Assembly (NCBI RefSeq): GCF_900199725.1
Contig: NZ_LT904902.1
Span: 281,289 to 345,288 of the forward strand
Direction of reading: 5' to 3'
Origin: Cytobacillus massiliigabonensis
GTDB lineage: Bacteria > Bacillota > Bacilli > Bacillales > Cytobacillaceae
Length of the DNA stretch: 64,000 nt
Both the position numbers and the translations under genes were made by a program. Positions 39,309 through 46,986 of this stretch are shown here, one piece after another. Under the pieces are notes generated by a model that did no database searches, had not been told where the DNA came from, and was given only the letters and a program-made list of their open reading frames with translations. Within the stretch, counting starts at the first letter, position 1, and every line of letters begins with the position of its first letter.

Positions 39309-39336
39309 TTTACATTGGACAAGGATGGTATAAAAT
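39309..39336 (+). promoter_or_regulatory. promoter of the 23-residue peptide gene
   Basis: TTTACA (39309-39314), a 16-bp spacer and TAAAAT (39331-39336) lie 23 bp before the small start codon. The rest of the 39027-39621 gap has no other gene that I see. Confidence 0.5.
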
Positions 39337-39359
39337 AGTATGTAGGGAGATGATCGACA

Positions 39360-39431
39360 ATGTTAAAGAAGCTAAGAAAAAAGCTTTTAAAACAGTGGAG
39401 AGATATGCTTCGAAAAAAAACAATTGCCTAA
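39360..39431 (+). CDS. 23-residue basic amphipathic peptide, unrecognised
   Basis: A very short gene encodes MLKKLRKKLLKQWRDMLRKK plus three residues. It has 11 Lys/Arg in 23 residues with Leu/Met/Trp spaced as on one helix face. The ribosome site AGGGAG is 10 nt upstream, the promoter lies at 39309-39336, and a terminator stem follows at 39441-39466, so it is a complete small unit of about 130 nt. It may act at membranes or RNA; nothing known is recognised. It could also be a small RNA whose reading frame is coincidental. Confidence 0.6.
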   Translation: MLKKLRKKLLKQWRDMLRKKTIA

Positions 39432-39440
39432 ACCATTTTT

Positions 39441-39466
39441 GAGCCCTTCAAATTTGTGAAGGGCTC
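39441..39466 (+). terminator. terminator of the small peptide unit
   Basis: GAGCCCTTCA (39441-39450) pairs with TGAAGGGCTC (39457-39466), followed by CTTGTTTATT. Confidence 0.85.
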
Positions 39467-39621
39467 CTTGTTTATTGAATGAAGCTAGACAGTTACCTTT
39501 TTTTCATTCATACTTACAAAGTTACTATTGGTTATTTTAACTTAAATAAGAAAAAACATGAAAAACATGTTAATTTTTTATATAATAGAAAAAGTTATAT
39601 CGGATTAAGGAGAGATTGTAG

Positions 39622-39834
39622 ATGATTTTCAAAGTTTATTTTCAAGAGTCCATTAAACAAGTGCCCGTTCGTGAAAAAACACAGACGATTTATGTTGAAG
39701 GGGAGTCGGAAAGAGAGGTTCGTCTTAAGTTAAAAAACGAACCATATAACATCGAGTTCGTTACCGCTCTTGAAGGAGCATTCTTAGAATATGAAAAACA
39801 AAACGAAGACTTTAAAGTATTGGAGATAGGATAA
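39622..39834 (+). CDS. rpoY: RNA polymerase epsilon subunit
   Basis: The 70-residue protein is the epsilon subunit of Firmicute RNA polymerase (YkzG), with the [26 protein letters not shown] start. It binds near the secondary channel of the enzyme. It is followed 3 bp later by rnjA, the conserved rpoY-rnjA pair. The ATG at 39622 has AAGGAGAG upstream. Confidence 0.95.
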   Translation: MIFKVYFQESIKQVPVREKTQTIYVEGESEREVRLKLKNEPYNIEFVTALEGAFLEYEKQNEDFKVLEIG

Positions 39835-39837
39835 ATT

Positions 39838-41505
39838 ATGAAATTTGTAAAGAATGACCAAACAGCTGTTTTCGCCCTTGGCGGACTTGGGGAAATCGGC
39901 AAAAATACGTATGCTGTTCAATTCCAGGATGAAATCATCCTAATTGACGCGGGAATTAAATTCCCTGAAGATGAACTTCTCGGGATCGATTATGTGATAC
40001 CGGACTATACTTACTTAGTAAAAAACGAAGAAAAAATTAAAGGACTTTTCATCACTCATGGCCATGAGGATCATATTGGCGGAATTCCCTACTTATTAAG
40101 AGAAGTGAATATTCCCGTATATGGAGGGAAGCTTGCTCTTGGTTTGCTAAAAAATAAGTTAGAAGAGCATGGATTGCTTCGACAAACGAAGTTACATGAA
40201 ATTAAAGAAGATGATGTCATTAAGTTCAGAAAAACTTCCGTTACTTTCTTCCGCACAACGCATAGTATCCCTGATTCTTACGGGATTGTTGTAAAGACTC
40301 CTCCTGGACAAGTCGTTCATACCGGTGACTTTAAGTTTGACTTTACTCCTGTAGGAGAACCTGCAAACTTAACAAAAATGGCAGAAATAGGGAAAGAGGG
40401 AGTTCTCTGTCTATTATCAGATAGCACGAACAGTGAAATTCCAGAATTTACAATGTCAGAGCGCCGGGTTGGAGAAAGCATTCATGATATCTTCCGAAAA
40501 GTTGAGGGAAGAGTGATCTTTGCTACCTTTGCCTCTAATATTCACAGACTTCAGCAAGTAACTGAAGCAGCTGTTCAAAATGGAAGAAAAATTGCTGTTT
40601 TCGGAAGAAGTATGGAAGCAGCGATTAATATTGGACAAGAACTAGGATATATTAATGCGCCAAAAGATACCTTTATTGATGCCCAGCAAATCAATCGCTT
40701 GCCAGCTAATCGTGTAACCATTCTATGTACTGGCAGCCAGGGTGAGGCAATGGCAGCCCTTTCTCGAATTGCAAACGGCACTCATCGCCAAATTCAAATT
40801 ATTCCTGGAGATACGGTTGTATTTTCATCCTCCCCTATCCCAGGCAATACGATCAGCGTTAGCAGAACAATTGATAGTCTTTCACGTGCAGGTGCTGAAG
40901 TTATCTACGGAAAATTAACTAATATCCATACTTCTGGCCATGGCGGCCAAGAGGAGCAGAAGCTTATGCTCCGATTGATTAAACCAAAATTCTTTATGCC
41001 AATACATGGAGAGTATCGCATGCAAAAAATGCATGCAAAATTAGCTGTTGAATGTGGTGTCCAAGAAGAAAACTGTTTCATCATGGATAATGGCGAAGTA
41101 CTAGCATTAAGTGAAGATACGGCTCAAGTAGCAGGAAAGATTCCTTCTGGCTCCGTATATATTGATGGAAGCGGAATTGGTGATATCGGGAATATCGTTT
41201 TAAGAGACCGCCGCATCCTTTCTGAAGAAGGTTTAGTTGTTGTTGTCGTTAGCATTAATATGAAGGATTTCAAAATTGCTGCAGGTCCTGACTTAATTTC
41301 ACGCGGTTTTGTCTACATGAGAGAATCCGGAGATTTAATTAATGATGCTCAATCACTTATTAGTAAGCATCTAAACAAAGTAATGGAACGAAAGACAACT
41401 CAATGGTCAGAAATTAAAAATGAAATTACAGACACACTTGCTCCATTCCTTTATGAAAAAACAAAACGCCGTCCAATGATTTTACCTATCATTATGGAAG
41501 TTTAA
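39838..41505 (+). CDS. rnjA: ribonuclease J1
   Basis: The 555-residue metallo-beta-lactamase/beta-CASP nuclease has the zinc motif HGHEDHIGG (about residue 74), the further His in THSIPDS and HTGDFKFD, the beta-CASP region and a C-terminal dimer domain. It degrades and matures mRNA and rRNA as 5' exonuclease and endonuclease, at the cytoplasmic degradosome. In B. subtilis it interacts with GapA through SR1P, which is encoded at 28119. Confidence 0.97.
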   Translation: MKFVKNDQTAVFALGGLGEIGKNTYAVQFQDEIILIDAGIKFPEDELLGIDYVIPDYTYLVKNEEKIKGLFITHGHEDHIGGIPYLLREVNIPVYGGKLALGLLKNKLEEHGLLRQTKLHEIKEDDVIKFRKTSVTFFRTTHSIPDSYGIVVKTPPGQVVHTGDFKFDFTPVGEPANLTKMAEIGKEGVLCLLSDSTNSEIPEFTMSERRVGESIHDIFRKVEGRVIFATFASNIHRLQQVTEAAVQNGRKIAVFGRSMEAAINIGQELGYINAPKDTFIDAQQINRLPANRVTILCTGSQGEAMAALSRIANGTHRQIQIIPGDTVVFSSSPIPGNTISVSRTIDSLSRAGAEVIYGKLTNIHTSGHGGQEEQKLMLRLIKPKFFMPIHGEYRMQKMHAKLAVECGVQEENCFIMDNGEVLALSEDTAQVAGKIPSGSVYIDGSGIGDIGNIVLRDRRILSEEGLVVVVVSINMKDFKIAAGPDLISRGFVYMRESGDLINDAQSLISKHLNKVMERKTTQWSEIKNEITDTLAPFLYEKTKRRPMILPIIMEV

Positions 41506-41518
41506 TAAGACAAAATAG

Positions 41519-41554
41519 AAAACGCTGTAATCCATAAATGGATTACAGCGTTTT
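41519..41554 (+). terminator. terminator after rnjA
   Basis: A perfect 16-bp stem (41519-41534 with 41539-41554) around TAAA is followed by TCTTTATTG. Confidence 0.93.
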
Positions 41555-41560
41555 TCTTTA

Positions 41561-41586
41561 TTGTCTAGCTCCAGCGCCTCTGCTTT
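41561..41586. repeat. fragment of dispersed repeat (family B)
   Basis: TTGTCTAGCTCCAGCGCCTC begins immediately after the rnjA terminator T-tract and ends 5 bp before the ktrC stop. It is the reverse of the GGCGCTGGAGCTAGACAA end common to this repeat family. Confidence 0.6.
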
Positions 41587-41590
41587 CTAA

Positions 41591-42250
41591 TTACACCATC
41601 ACTTTTTTCTCGAATCTGTTAATATCTACATCTGCACCAATAACGATAAGTATATCATTTACCTGAATTCTTTCATGAGCTTTTGGGGAGACGATAATTT
41701 CATTTTTTCTCTTAATGGCTACAATATTAATCCCGTATTTTGCACGAATGTCTAAATCAATCAATGAGTACCCGGCTAACTTTTCATTTGCTACAATTTC
41801 GACAATGCTGTGTTCATCAGATAACTCCAAATAATCAAGAACGTTATTTGAAACAATACTATGTGCAATTCTTTTCCCCATGTCACGTTCAGGATGGACA
41901 ACGTGGTCTGCACCAATTTTCCGTAAAACTTTTTCATGATAATCATTTTGTGCTTTTACCGTTATTTTTTTTACGCCTAATTCCTTTAATATTAGAGTAG
42001 TTAAGATACTTGCTTGTATATTATCGCCAATTGCTACAATCACATGATCAAAATTCCGAATACCTAAGCTTTTGACAACTGATTCATCAGTCGTATCACC
42101 GACAACAGCGTGAGTAGCTATCATGGAGAATTCATTGACCCTGTCCTCATTCCTATCAATTGCCATAACCTCTAGTCCTTCTTCAGCTAATGCACGGCAA
42201 ATACTACCTCCAAATCGTCCAAGACCAATTACTGCAAATTCTTTTCTCAC
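41591..42250 (-). CDS. ktrC: Ktr potassium channel regulatory subunit KtrC
   Basis: The 219-residue cytosolic RCK protein has an N-terminal Rossmann domain (GLGRFGGSICRALAEEGLEVMAIDRN) that binds ATP/NAD and a C-terminal RCK_C domain (about 135-219) that in B. subtilis KtrC/KtrA binds c-di-AMP, closing the potassium channel. The start is GTG 42250, with GGAGG upstream. The membrane partner KtrD is not in the window. Confidence 0.92.
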   Translation of the reverse strand: MRKEFAVIGLGRFGGSICRALAEEGLEVMAIDRNEDRVNEFSMIATHAVVGDTTDESVVKSLGIRNFDHVIVAIGDNIQASILTTLILKELGVKKITVKAQNDYHEKVLRKIGADHVVHPERDMGKRIAHSIVSNNVLDYLELSDEHSIVEIVANEKLAGYSLIDLDIRAKYGINIVAIKRKNEIIVSPKAHERIQVNDILIVIGADVDINRFEKKVMV

Positions 42251-42385
42251 ACTTATTCCTCCAGCAAATTAGCATATTTTCTATTAGCTTATTGTAGCAT
42301 AATCAACAAATTAAAAAAGCCCTTATTTAATATGTGCTTGTGCATAAACTAGAAACTCCACCTGAATTAAATATTTTAAATACAA

Positions 42386-42418
42386 AAAAGAACCAAGCTT
42401 AAAATGCTTGATTCTTTT
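42386..42418 (-). terminator. terminator after ykuV
   Basis: An AAAAGAACCAAGC / GCTTGATTCTTTT stem with one mismatch (42386-42398 and 42406-42418) is followed by T-rich sequence on the minus strand. Confidence 0.75.
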
Positions 42419-42453
42419 AAAATACGAACCATTTATTATTCTGCCTTATTCAT

Positions 42454-42891
42454 TTAATCCAAAACACGATTTACACGCTTTTCAAGCATCTTCATGCCTC
42501 CGCCGCCGGCTTGGAAGTGACGAAGATTCCCATCTTTATCAAAAACATAATAAGCTGGTACATATTGATTTTCGAAGGAATCTGTAAGTTTATGCTCACT
42601 GTCCACGAATATTGGCTGGGTAATTTCATGCTCTGCTGCTACCTTTTTAATTAAATCAATATCTAAATCATCCTCAGATCGAGGCATATGAACGGCAATT
42701 ACATTTAATTTATCCTGATAATCATCTCTAAACTTATTCACGTTAGGCATTGCCTCTTTACAAAGATGACAGCTAACTGACCAAAAATGGATAATTGTCG
42801 GTTTTTCACCGATAAGCTGCTCTTTCGTTACTTCTCCATTTAGCCATTCTGTTGCTCCTGTAAGCTCAGGCATGGGTGCTCGTAATTTCAT
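42454..42891 (-). CDS. ykuV: thioredoxin-like thiol-disulfide oxidoreductase YkuV
   Basis: The 145-residue thioredoxin-fold protein has the CHLC active site in HFWSVSCHLCKEAMP (about residue 41) and the cis-Pro in VPAYYVFD. It has no signal peptide, so it is cytosolic, unlike ResA/StoA. B. subtilis YkuV has the same start (MKLR.PMPELTG) and length. It follows the peroxiredoxin ykuU, which it may reduce; a terminator between the two genes suggests separate control. Confidence 0.92.
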   Translation of the reverse strand: MKLRAPMPELTGATEWLNGEVTKEQLIGEKPTIIHFWSVSCHLCKEAMPNVNKFRDDYQDKLNVIAVHMPRSEDDLDIDLIKKVAAEHEITQPIFVDSEHKLTDSFENQYVPAYYVFDKDGNLRHFQAGGGGMKMLEKRVNRVLD

Positions 42892-42941
42892 CGTAAATCC
42901 TCCCTGTGTTATTTCTTTTCCCTCTACATATTTACTGAAAG

Positions 42942-42969
42942 AAAAGACCTAACGAGCGTTAGGTCTTTT
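42942..42969 (-). terminator. terminator after ykuU
   Basis: A perfect 13-bp stem (AAAAGACCTAACG at 42942-42954 with 42957-42969) ends ykuU. Confidence 0.9.
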
Positions 42970-42987
42970 ATAGTTCGAATCCTTTTA

Positions 42988-43530
42988 CTATAAAGTTTTT
43001 TGACCTGGTTTCCAGTTCGCAGGGCACAGACCGCCTGTTTGAAGTGCTTGAAGAACACGTAAAGTTTCATCTACATCACGGCCAATATTATTGTGGTTTA
43101 CTACTGAGTACATTAACTCCCCTTCAGGGCTAATAATATATAAGCCGCGAAGAGCAATTCCTTCCTCTTCAATTAGAACGCCGTAATCACGAGCTACTAC
43201 ATGGTTTGTATCAGCAGCAAGAGGATAGTTTAAATCGCCAAGTCCATTAGCTTTACGATCTGTATTAATCCATGCTAAATGTGTATGAATCGTATCAGTT
43301 GAAACGCCGATTACTTCTGCATCTAAATCTTCAAACTCATCAAATCGATCAGATAAAGCAGTAATTTCTGTTGGACATACAAAAGTGAAATCCATTGGAT
43401 AGAAGAAAAGCACAGTCCATTTGTCATTTTTCATATTTGCTTCAAGACTTACTTTACCAAATTCTTTATTTGGCATTACTGCATCCATTTCAAAACGTGG
43501 TGCTTGTTTACCTACCATACGTTCTGGCAT
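42988..43530 (-). CDS. ykuU: 2-Cys peroxiredoxin YkuU
   Basis: The 180-residue AhpC/TSA peroxiredoxin reduces hydroperoxides. The peroxidatic Cys lies in DFTFVCPTE (about residue 52) and the resolving Cys in GGLCPANWKPG near the C-terminus. I chose ATG 43530 (GGAGGGA upstream), equal in length to B. subtilis YkuU. It has a near-perfect sigma-A promoter and a leader hairpin upstream, and is followed by its likely reductant partner ykuV. Confidence 0.93.
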   Translation of the reverse strand: MPERMVGKQAPRFEMDAVMPNKEFGKVSLEANMKNDKWTVLFFYPMDFTFVCPTEITALSDRFDEFEDLDAEVIGVSTDTIHTHLAWINTDRKANGLGDLNYPLAADTNHVVARDYGVLIEEEGIALRGLYIISPEGELMYSVVNHNNIGRDVDETLRVLQALQTGGLCPANWKPGQKTL

Positions 43531-43551
43531 ATGTAATCCCTCCATTAGCTT

Positions 43552-43588
43552 TTCAAATGAGAAAACCGATTCTATTTTCTCATTTGAA
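43552..43588 (-). promoter_or_regulatory. 14-bp stem-loop in the ykuU leader
   Basis: TTCAAATGAGAAAA (43552-43565) and TTTTCTCATTTGAA (43575-43588) are perfect complements around a 9-nt loop. In the ykuU RNA the hairpin sits about 10 nt after the predicted start and ends about 9 nt before the ribosome site. It lacks a terminator tail; it could protect the 5' end or gate translation. Confidence 0.6.
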
Positions 43589-43606
43589 TAATATTCAACC
43601 AAATAT

Positions 43607-43635
43607 ATTATAGGTTATTTACCAATTTGTGTCAA
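43607..43635 (-). promoter_or_regulatory. ykuU promoter with both consensus hexamers
   Basis: On the minus strand TTGACA (43635-43630), a 17-bp spacer and TATAAT (43612-43607): both hexamers and the spacing equal the sigma-A consensus. Confidence 0.85.
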
Positions 43636-43754
43636 TATCAAATAATAATTAATTTAATTAAATAGCTTTTACAAATTAATTTTAAAAAACTATCCCACTA
43701 CTAGTTTTACCCAATTTACGAATAAAATAATCAATCATCCTAACTGCACATTCC

Positions 43755-43777
43755 ATATACTCTTATAAAGAGTATAT
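43755..43777. promoter_or_regulatory. perfect 23-bp palindrome, possible weak terminator of ccpC
   Basis: ATATACTCTT, ATA, AAGAGTATAT lies 32 bp after the ccpC stop. No T-tract follows on the minus strand, so termination is doubtful; an operator is the alternative. Confidence 0.35.
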
Positions 43778-43808
43778 CGATTTTCGACAATGGAACAAAA
43801 CTTATTGC

Positions 43809-44696
43809 CTACCGTTTGTTTTCTTCGCTTATATGTTCCTTAATCAGCTCGACAAATGCTTGTACCTGTTTAAGCTGGAAAGCTGATTCATAGCCGAGCA
43901 GCCAAGTATCTCTTTTTAAAGGCAAATTATTTTCATCTAATAATGGAATTTTAAAAATATCCTTTTCTGCTCCATTTAATGTAATTGCCGGTAAAATCGC
44001 ATACCCTATCCCATTGAAAGTCATTTGTTTGCATGTTTCGATTTGATCCACAACGATTGTTCTTTTCGGTGCTGTTTTAAAATGTTTAAGCCACCAGTCT
44101 TGGATTTCCTGATAATAGTTTGAATCACTTTTAAATTGGATAAACGGACGATCTGTTTCTAATATCTGTTCAGGACTAGTAATCTCCGTATCAACGAGAT
44201 AAAGGCAATCTTGGAACAAATGGGTTTTTACCCCTTTCCAATCAGGCGTTCCGCGAATTATGCCAATATGTACTTGATCTTCATAAAGAGATTTCAATAT
44301 TTCACTGCTCCAGCCTGTTACTAGCGATATTTTCGCTTGTGGATAGCGGGTAACGTATTTTTTGAGGACTTGCGGCAGCCAGTTTTGTCCTACAATCGAT
44401 GCGACAGCTATCTTTAATGTTCCATACACTTCAGCATTCAAAGCATGTATCGATTCACGAACCTTCTCTTCCTTTTCAATGACTTCATTGATAAATTTTA
44501 TAACCAATTCACCAGCGGGGGTTAATGACAAACCTTTTTGCGAACGGATAAAAAGCCTTTCTCCCCATTCCTTTTCGATTGTTTGCAGCCTCTGTGACAG
44601 TGCGGGCTGTGAGACAAATAACCGTTCGGCTGCCTTTCTCATATTCATTTCCTGGGCTAATACAGCAAGAAAGTGAAATTCAGATAGTGATGACAT
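43809..44696 (-). CDS. ccpC: LysR-type citrate-responsive regulator CcpC
   Basis: The 295-residue LysR regulator has an N-terminal helix-turn-helix (NMRKAAERLFVSQPALSQRLQTIE, about 17-40) and a C-terminal effector domain (about 90-290). The sequence matches B. subtilis CcpC (YkuM) closely, including KISLVTGWSSEILKSLYEDQVHIGIIRG and VDQIETCKQM. CcpC senses citrate and represses the citB and citZ TCA genes. It follows darB as in B. subtilis; a small terminator lies between them. Confidence 0.9.
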   Translation of the reverse strand: MSSLSEFHFLAVLAQEMNMRKAAERLFVSQPALSQRLQTIEKEWGERLFIRSQKGLSLTPAGELVIKFINEVIEKEEKVRESIHALNAEVYGTLKIAVASIVGQNWLPQVLKKYVTRYPQAKISLVTGWSSEILKSLYEDQVHIGIIRGTPDWKGVKTHLFQDCLYLVDTEITSPEQILETDRPFIQFKSDSNYYQEIQDWWLKHFKTAPKRTIVVDQIETCKQMTFNGIGYAILPAITLNGAEKDIFKIPLLDENNLPLKRDTWLLGYESAFQLKQVQAFVELIKEHISEENKR

Positions 44697-44725
44697 TAGA
44701 ACATTACCTCTCGTCTAAAAATCAA

Positions 44726-44743
44726 GCTCCCATATTTGGGAGC
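44726..44743 (-). terminator. terminator between darB and ccpC
   Basis: GCTCCCA (44726-44732) and TGGGAGC (44737-44743) form a stem followed on the minus strand by TTGATTTTTA. Confidence 0.65.
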
Positions 44744-44750
44744 CAATGAA

Positions 44751-45197
44751 TTATTTCTTATTTAATCTCCGGGCTAGCTTGTTTAATTCGTTCAGTACAG
44801 TTCTGCGTGTAAATATTCCTTCAAAGTAACCGTTCTCATTTTCAACGCATAGAAAAGGGTTATCGATTAATAAAGCTATTGAATCCTGCACAGATGAATC
44901 AACGTGCAATCTTGGAATTTTCTTGTTCATCACTTCTTCTACACGCTTTTCTTCTAATTTTTCAAACTCAATTCTTTCGAGCCCAAGAATAGAATCCATA
45001 ATAATTGGGGTGCTAATTAAGCCATGCAGTTTATAATACGGATCTAGTACAGGTATGGCCGTGTAGCCGCTCTTCGTTAATACTAAAAGTGCATGTTCTA
45101 GATTATTGCCGACTTGCACATGTGCAACCCGCTCTGAAGGTATCATAAATTGTCTAATATTACTTTCTAAATATTCCCCACTGTGAAGACTTATCAT
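44751..45197 (-). CDS. darB: CBS-domain c-di-AMP sensor DarB (YkuL/CbpB)
   Basis: The 148-residue protein is a tandem CBS domain pair (about 18-70 and 85-140), matching B. subtilis YkuL in sequence (FMIPSERVAHVQVGNNLEHALLVLTKSGYTAIPVLDP). In B. subtilis the protein binds c-di-AMP; without ligand it activates the (p)ppGpp synthetase Rel and pyruvate carboxylase. pycA (9863) and ktrC (41591), two related c-di-AMP network genes, are in the same window. The ATG at 45197 has GAGGAG upstream. Confidence 0.9.
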   Translation of the reverse strand: MISLHSGEYLESNIRQFMIPSERVAHVQVGNNLEHALLVLTKSGYTAIPVLDPYYKLHGLISTPIIMDSILGLERIEFEKLEEKRVEEVMNKKIPRLHVDSSVQDSIALLIDNPFLCVENENGYFEGIFTRRTVLNELNKLARRLNKK

Positions 45198-45310
45198 CGT
45201 CGAAAACTCCTCAGTTTAATGTTTTCTATCTGCTTATATAGTGTATCACAATTTCCCTTTCCTTGCTCTTATAATGTATAAAACAGCCTTGTTCCTATTT
45301 ACTGAATAAA

Positions 45311-45333
45311 AAAAGGAACCTAAAAGGCTCCTA
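45311..45333 (-). terminator. terminator after ykuJ
   Basis: An AGGAGCC / GGTTCCT stem with one G-U pair precedes a T7 tract on the minus strand. Confidence 0.7.
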
Positions 45334-45345
45334 CGCTTGTGTCTA

Positions 45346-45582
45346 TTATTGAATTAAATCAAATATCTCAATTGTAATCATATCGATATTATCAAATTGA
45401 TATCTTTTTGGTTTTTCTTTGTCTTGATAAACTTCCAACTCAAACATTTCACTTTTCGGCTGATATGTTACTTGGCATTTCCTTTCTCCGTTCACCTCAA
45501 AAAATCGCTGCATCGGTTCACCGCTAGCTGATTGTTCCTGAAGATTTTTTAATCGTGTTAATATACCTTGAAGCTGTGACAT
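45346..45582 (-). CDS. ykuJ: DUF1797 protein YkuJ
   Basis: The 78-residue protein matches YkuJ (DUF1797): FEVNGERKCQVTYQPKSEMFELEVY and KPKRYQFDNIDMITIEIFDLI. A structure is known for the family but no function. The ATG at 45582 has GGAGAGGG upstream. It is in its B. subtilis position beside ykuI and ykuL. Confidence 0.88.
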   Translation of the reverse strand: MSQLQGILTRLKNLQEQSASGEPMQRFFEVNGERKCQVTYQPKSEMFELEVYQDKEKPKRYQFDNIDMITIEIFDLIQ

Positions 45583-45798
45583 GCTCCCTCTCCTTTCAAC
45601 AAAAACAAAAACATCATACGTTTATGTTTCTCTTTTGGCATGTTTCTATCCTAAAAGTTTAGATTCAGAATATTCGACATTTCTCTTATTTCATACCAAT
45701 AATAACAGCATAAATTAATGACCGTCATTTATACAAGTAAAAACTAACTAAATGAAAATATTTTTTTAATTAAAACATCTTATATCGATAGTAATTCA

Positions 45799-45827
45799 TT
45801 GAAATTCTTTTGCTTTTTCATTATGAT
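45799..45827 (+). promoter_or_regulatory. promoter of the glutaredoxin gene
   Basis: TTGAAA (45799-45804), a 17-bp spacer and TATGAT (45822-45827). Confidence 0.75.
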
Positions 45828-45836
45828 AATTATCAT
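45823..45836. promoter_or_regulatory. Fur/PerR-type palindromic operator over the -10
   Basis: ATGATAATTATCAT is a perfect 14-bp palindrome containing the GATAAT/ATTATC core of Fur-family boxes. It overlaps the -10 element of the glutaredoxin promoter, so bound repressor would block polymerase. Which Fur-family member binds cannot be told. Confidence 0.6.
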
Positions 45837-45853
45837 GAAAGGACTGACCTGCT

Positions 45854-46111
45854 TTGAAAAAAATTATTCTCTACACTCAGCCTGATTGTCCCCCATGTGA
45901 AATAACAAAAAGGTTTTTAACTGAATATGGCTTCTCATATGAGGCAAGAAATATAAAAACGGATCAAAAAGCTAGGAAGGAATTAATTGAAACCTATCAA
46001 TCCTACTCGACTCCGACAATTGTCATAGAAGATACGGTAATAACTGGATTCGACTTAGAAAAACTGAAAGCCGAATTAAACATTCCAGATGAAAAAGAGC
46101 AGGCTCAATGA
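45854..46111 (+). CDS. glutaredoxin family protein
   Basis: The 85-residue thioredoxin-fold protein has the CPPC active site in LYTQPDCPPCEITKRFL (residues 12-15), the TPT cis-Pro region (STPTIVIED) and a GFD motif, as in NrdH/glutaredoxin-like proteins. The start is TTG 45854 with AAAGGA upstream. It is monocistronic. The promoter carries a Fur/PerR-like operator, so induction by iron limitation or peroxide is plausible. Its partner is unknown. Confidence 0.85.
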   Translation: MKKIILYTQPDCPPCEITKRFLTEYGFSYEARNIKTDQKARKELIETYQSYSTPTIVIEDTVITGFDLEKLKAELNIPDEKEQAQ

Positions 46112-46121
46112 AAGCCTGCTC
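46097..46121. terminator. hairpin between the glutaredoxin and DUF3993 genes
   Basis: GAGCAGGCT (46097-46105) pairs with AGCCTGCTC (46113-46121); the plus-strand tail is only moderately T-rich. Confidence 0.6.
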
Positions 46122-46136
46122 CCGCTAATTTACTTT

Positions 46137-46778
46137 TTATTTTAAATGATCAACAACACAAGAGCTACCATATTTATAGAATGATGCAATCGGATTTAGT
46201 ACCAACCCTATTTGTAATGAAACCTTCACCATACTTTTTTGAGCAAGTTCCATTTTAATTGGGGTAGCAGCTCCTTCTGCTTCTTCAATTATTTCTGATG
46301 GAATATTGTCATATAAAAATTCTGCAACCTTCCAGTCTCCTTCTACTTTATCAAGTCTAACACCTTCATAATGACTTTCGTAAGAAACTGGACCTTCATC
46401 AGCTTCAGGGAAGAACTCGAATATGAATATATGATCCTGTGATCGAACAACCTTCGTCTCGGATGTATAGGTAAAAAAAGGAATATAATAAATAGGGAAA
46501 TCTGTACCGTATGTAATATATTTTCCATTTTCAGTAAAGAGATTTTCATCTAAAAACTGATCCATAGAACCCTCTGTAAAATAAGGAAAAAGAGCTTCAT
46601 GTATTTCTTCCATGCTTTGCAGCTTTTCACCTAATGACACTTGAGCCCGAAATGCTTCTTGCAAAAATTGGAAAACCGATTTATCATCGAGAAAATCCGA
46701 ATCTGCACGTGACAAAGAAGGAAAAATAAAACTAAGTAAAAGAATACATGATAAGAATATTAGATGTTTTTTTTTCAT
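46137..46778 (-). CDS. secreted DUF3993-like protein
   Basis: The 213-residue protein has a signal peptide (basic MKKKH, hydrophobic core to about residue 20, then SRADS) and an acidic mature domain. It appears to be the DUF3993 family of Bacillaceae exported proteins, but I hold this loosely. It lies between ykuI and the glutaredoxin gene. Function unknown. Confidence 0.6.
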   Translation of the reverse strand: MKKKHLIFLSCILLLSFIFPSLSRADSDFLDDKSVFQFLQEAFRAQVSLGEKLQSMEEIHEALFPYFTEGSMDQFLDENLFTENGKYITYGTDFPIYYIPFFTYTSETKVVRSQDHIFIFEFFPEADEGPVSYESHYEGVRLDKVEGDWKVAEFLYDNIPSEIIEEAEGAATPIKMELAQKSMVKVSLQIGLVLNPIASFYKYGSSCVVDHLK

Positions 46779-46947
46779 TTCACTCTCCCTTTCTTTCCGC
46801 TGCTTATTATTTCATTCTACCAACATTCTCACCAATAATAGAGTAAAATCGTTCGCATTAATCTTGCAGATTGTGACAGATTATCCTTCTATCTTTCCTA
46901 TACCCCTTCAATACGACAAAAAAGCCTTTTTTTCAAAATAAAAACAA

Positions 46948-46965
46948 GGTCTCTTAAAAGAGACC
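46948..46965 (-). terminator. terminator after ykuI
   Basis: GGTCTCTT (46948-46955) and AAGAGACC (46958-46965) form the stem; the minus-strand tail is TTGTTTTTATTTTG. Confidence 0.85.
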
Positions 46966-46986
46966 CTGCCCAATCAAAAAAATCTA

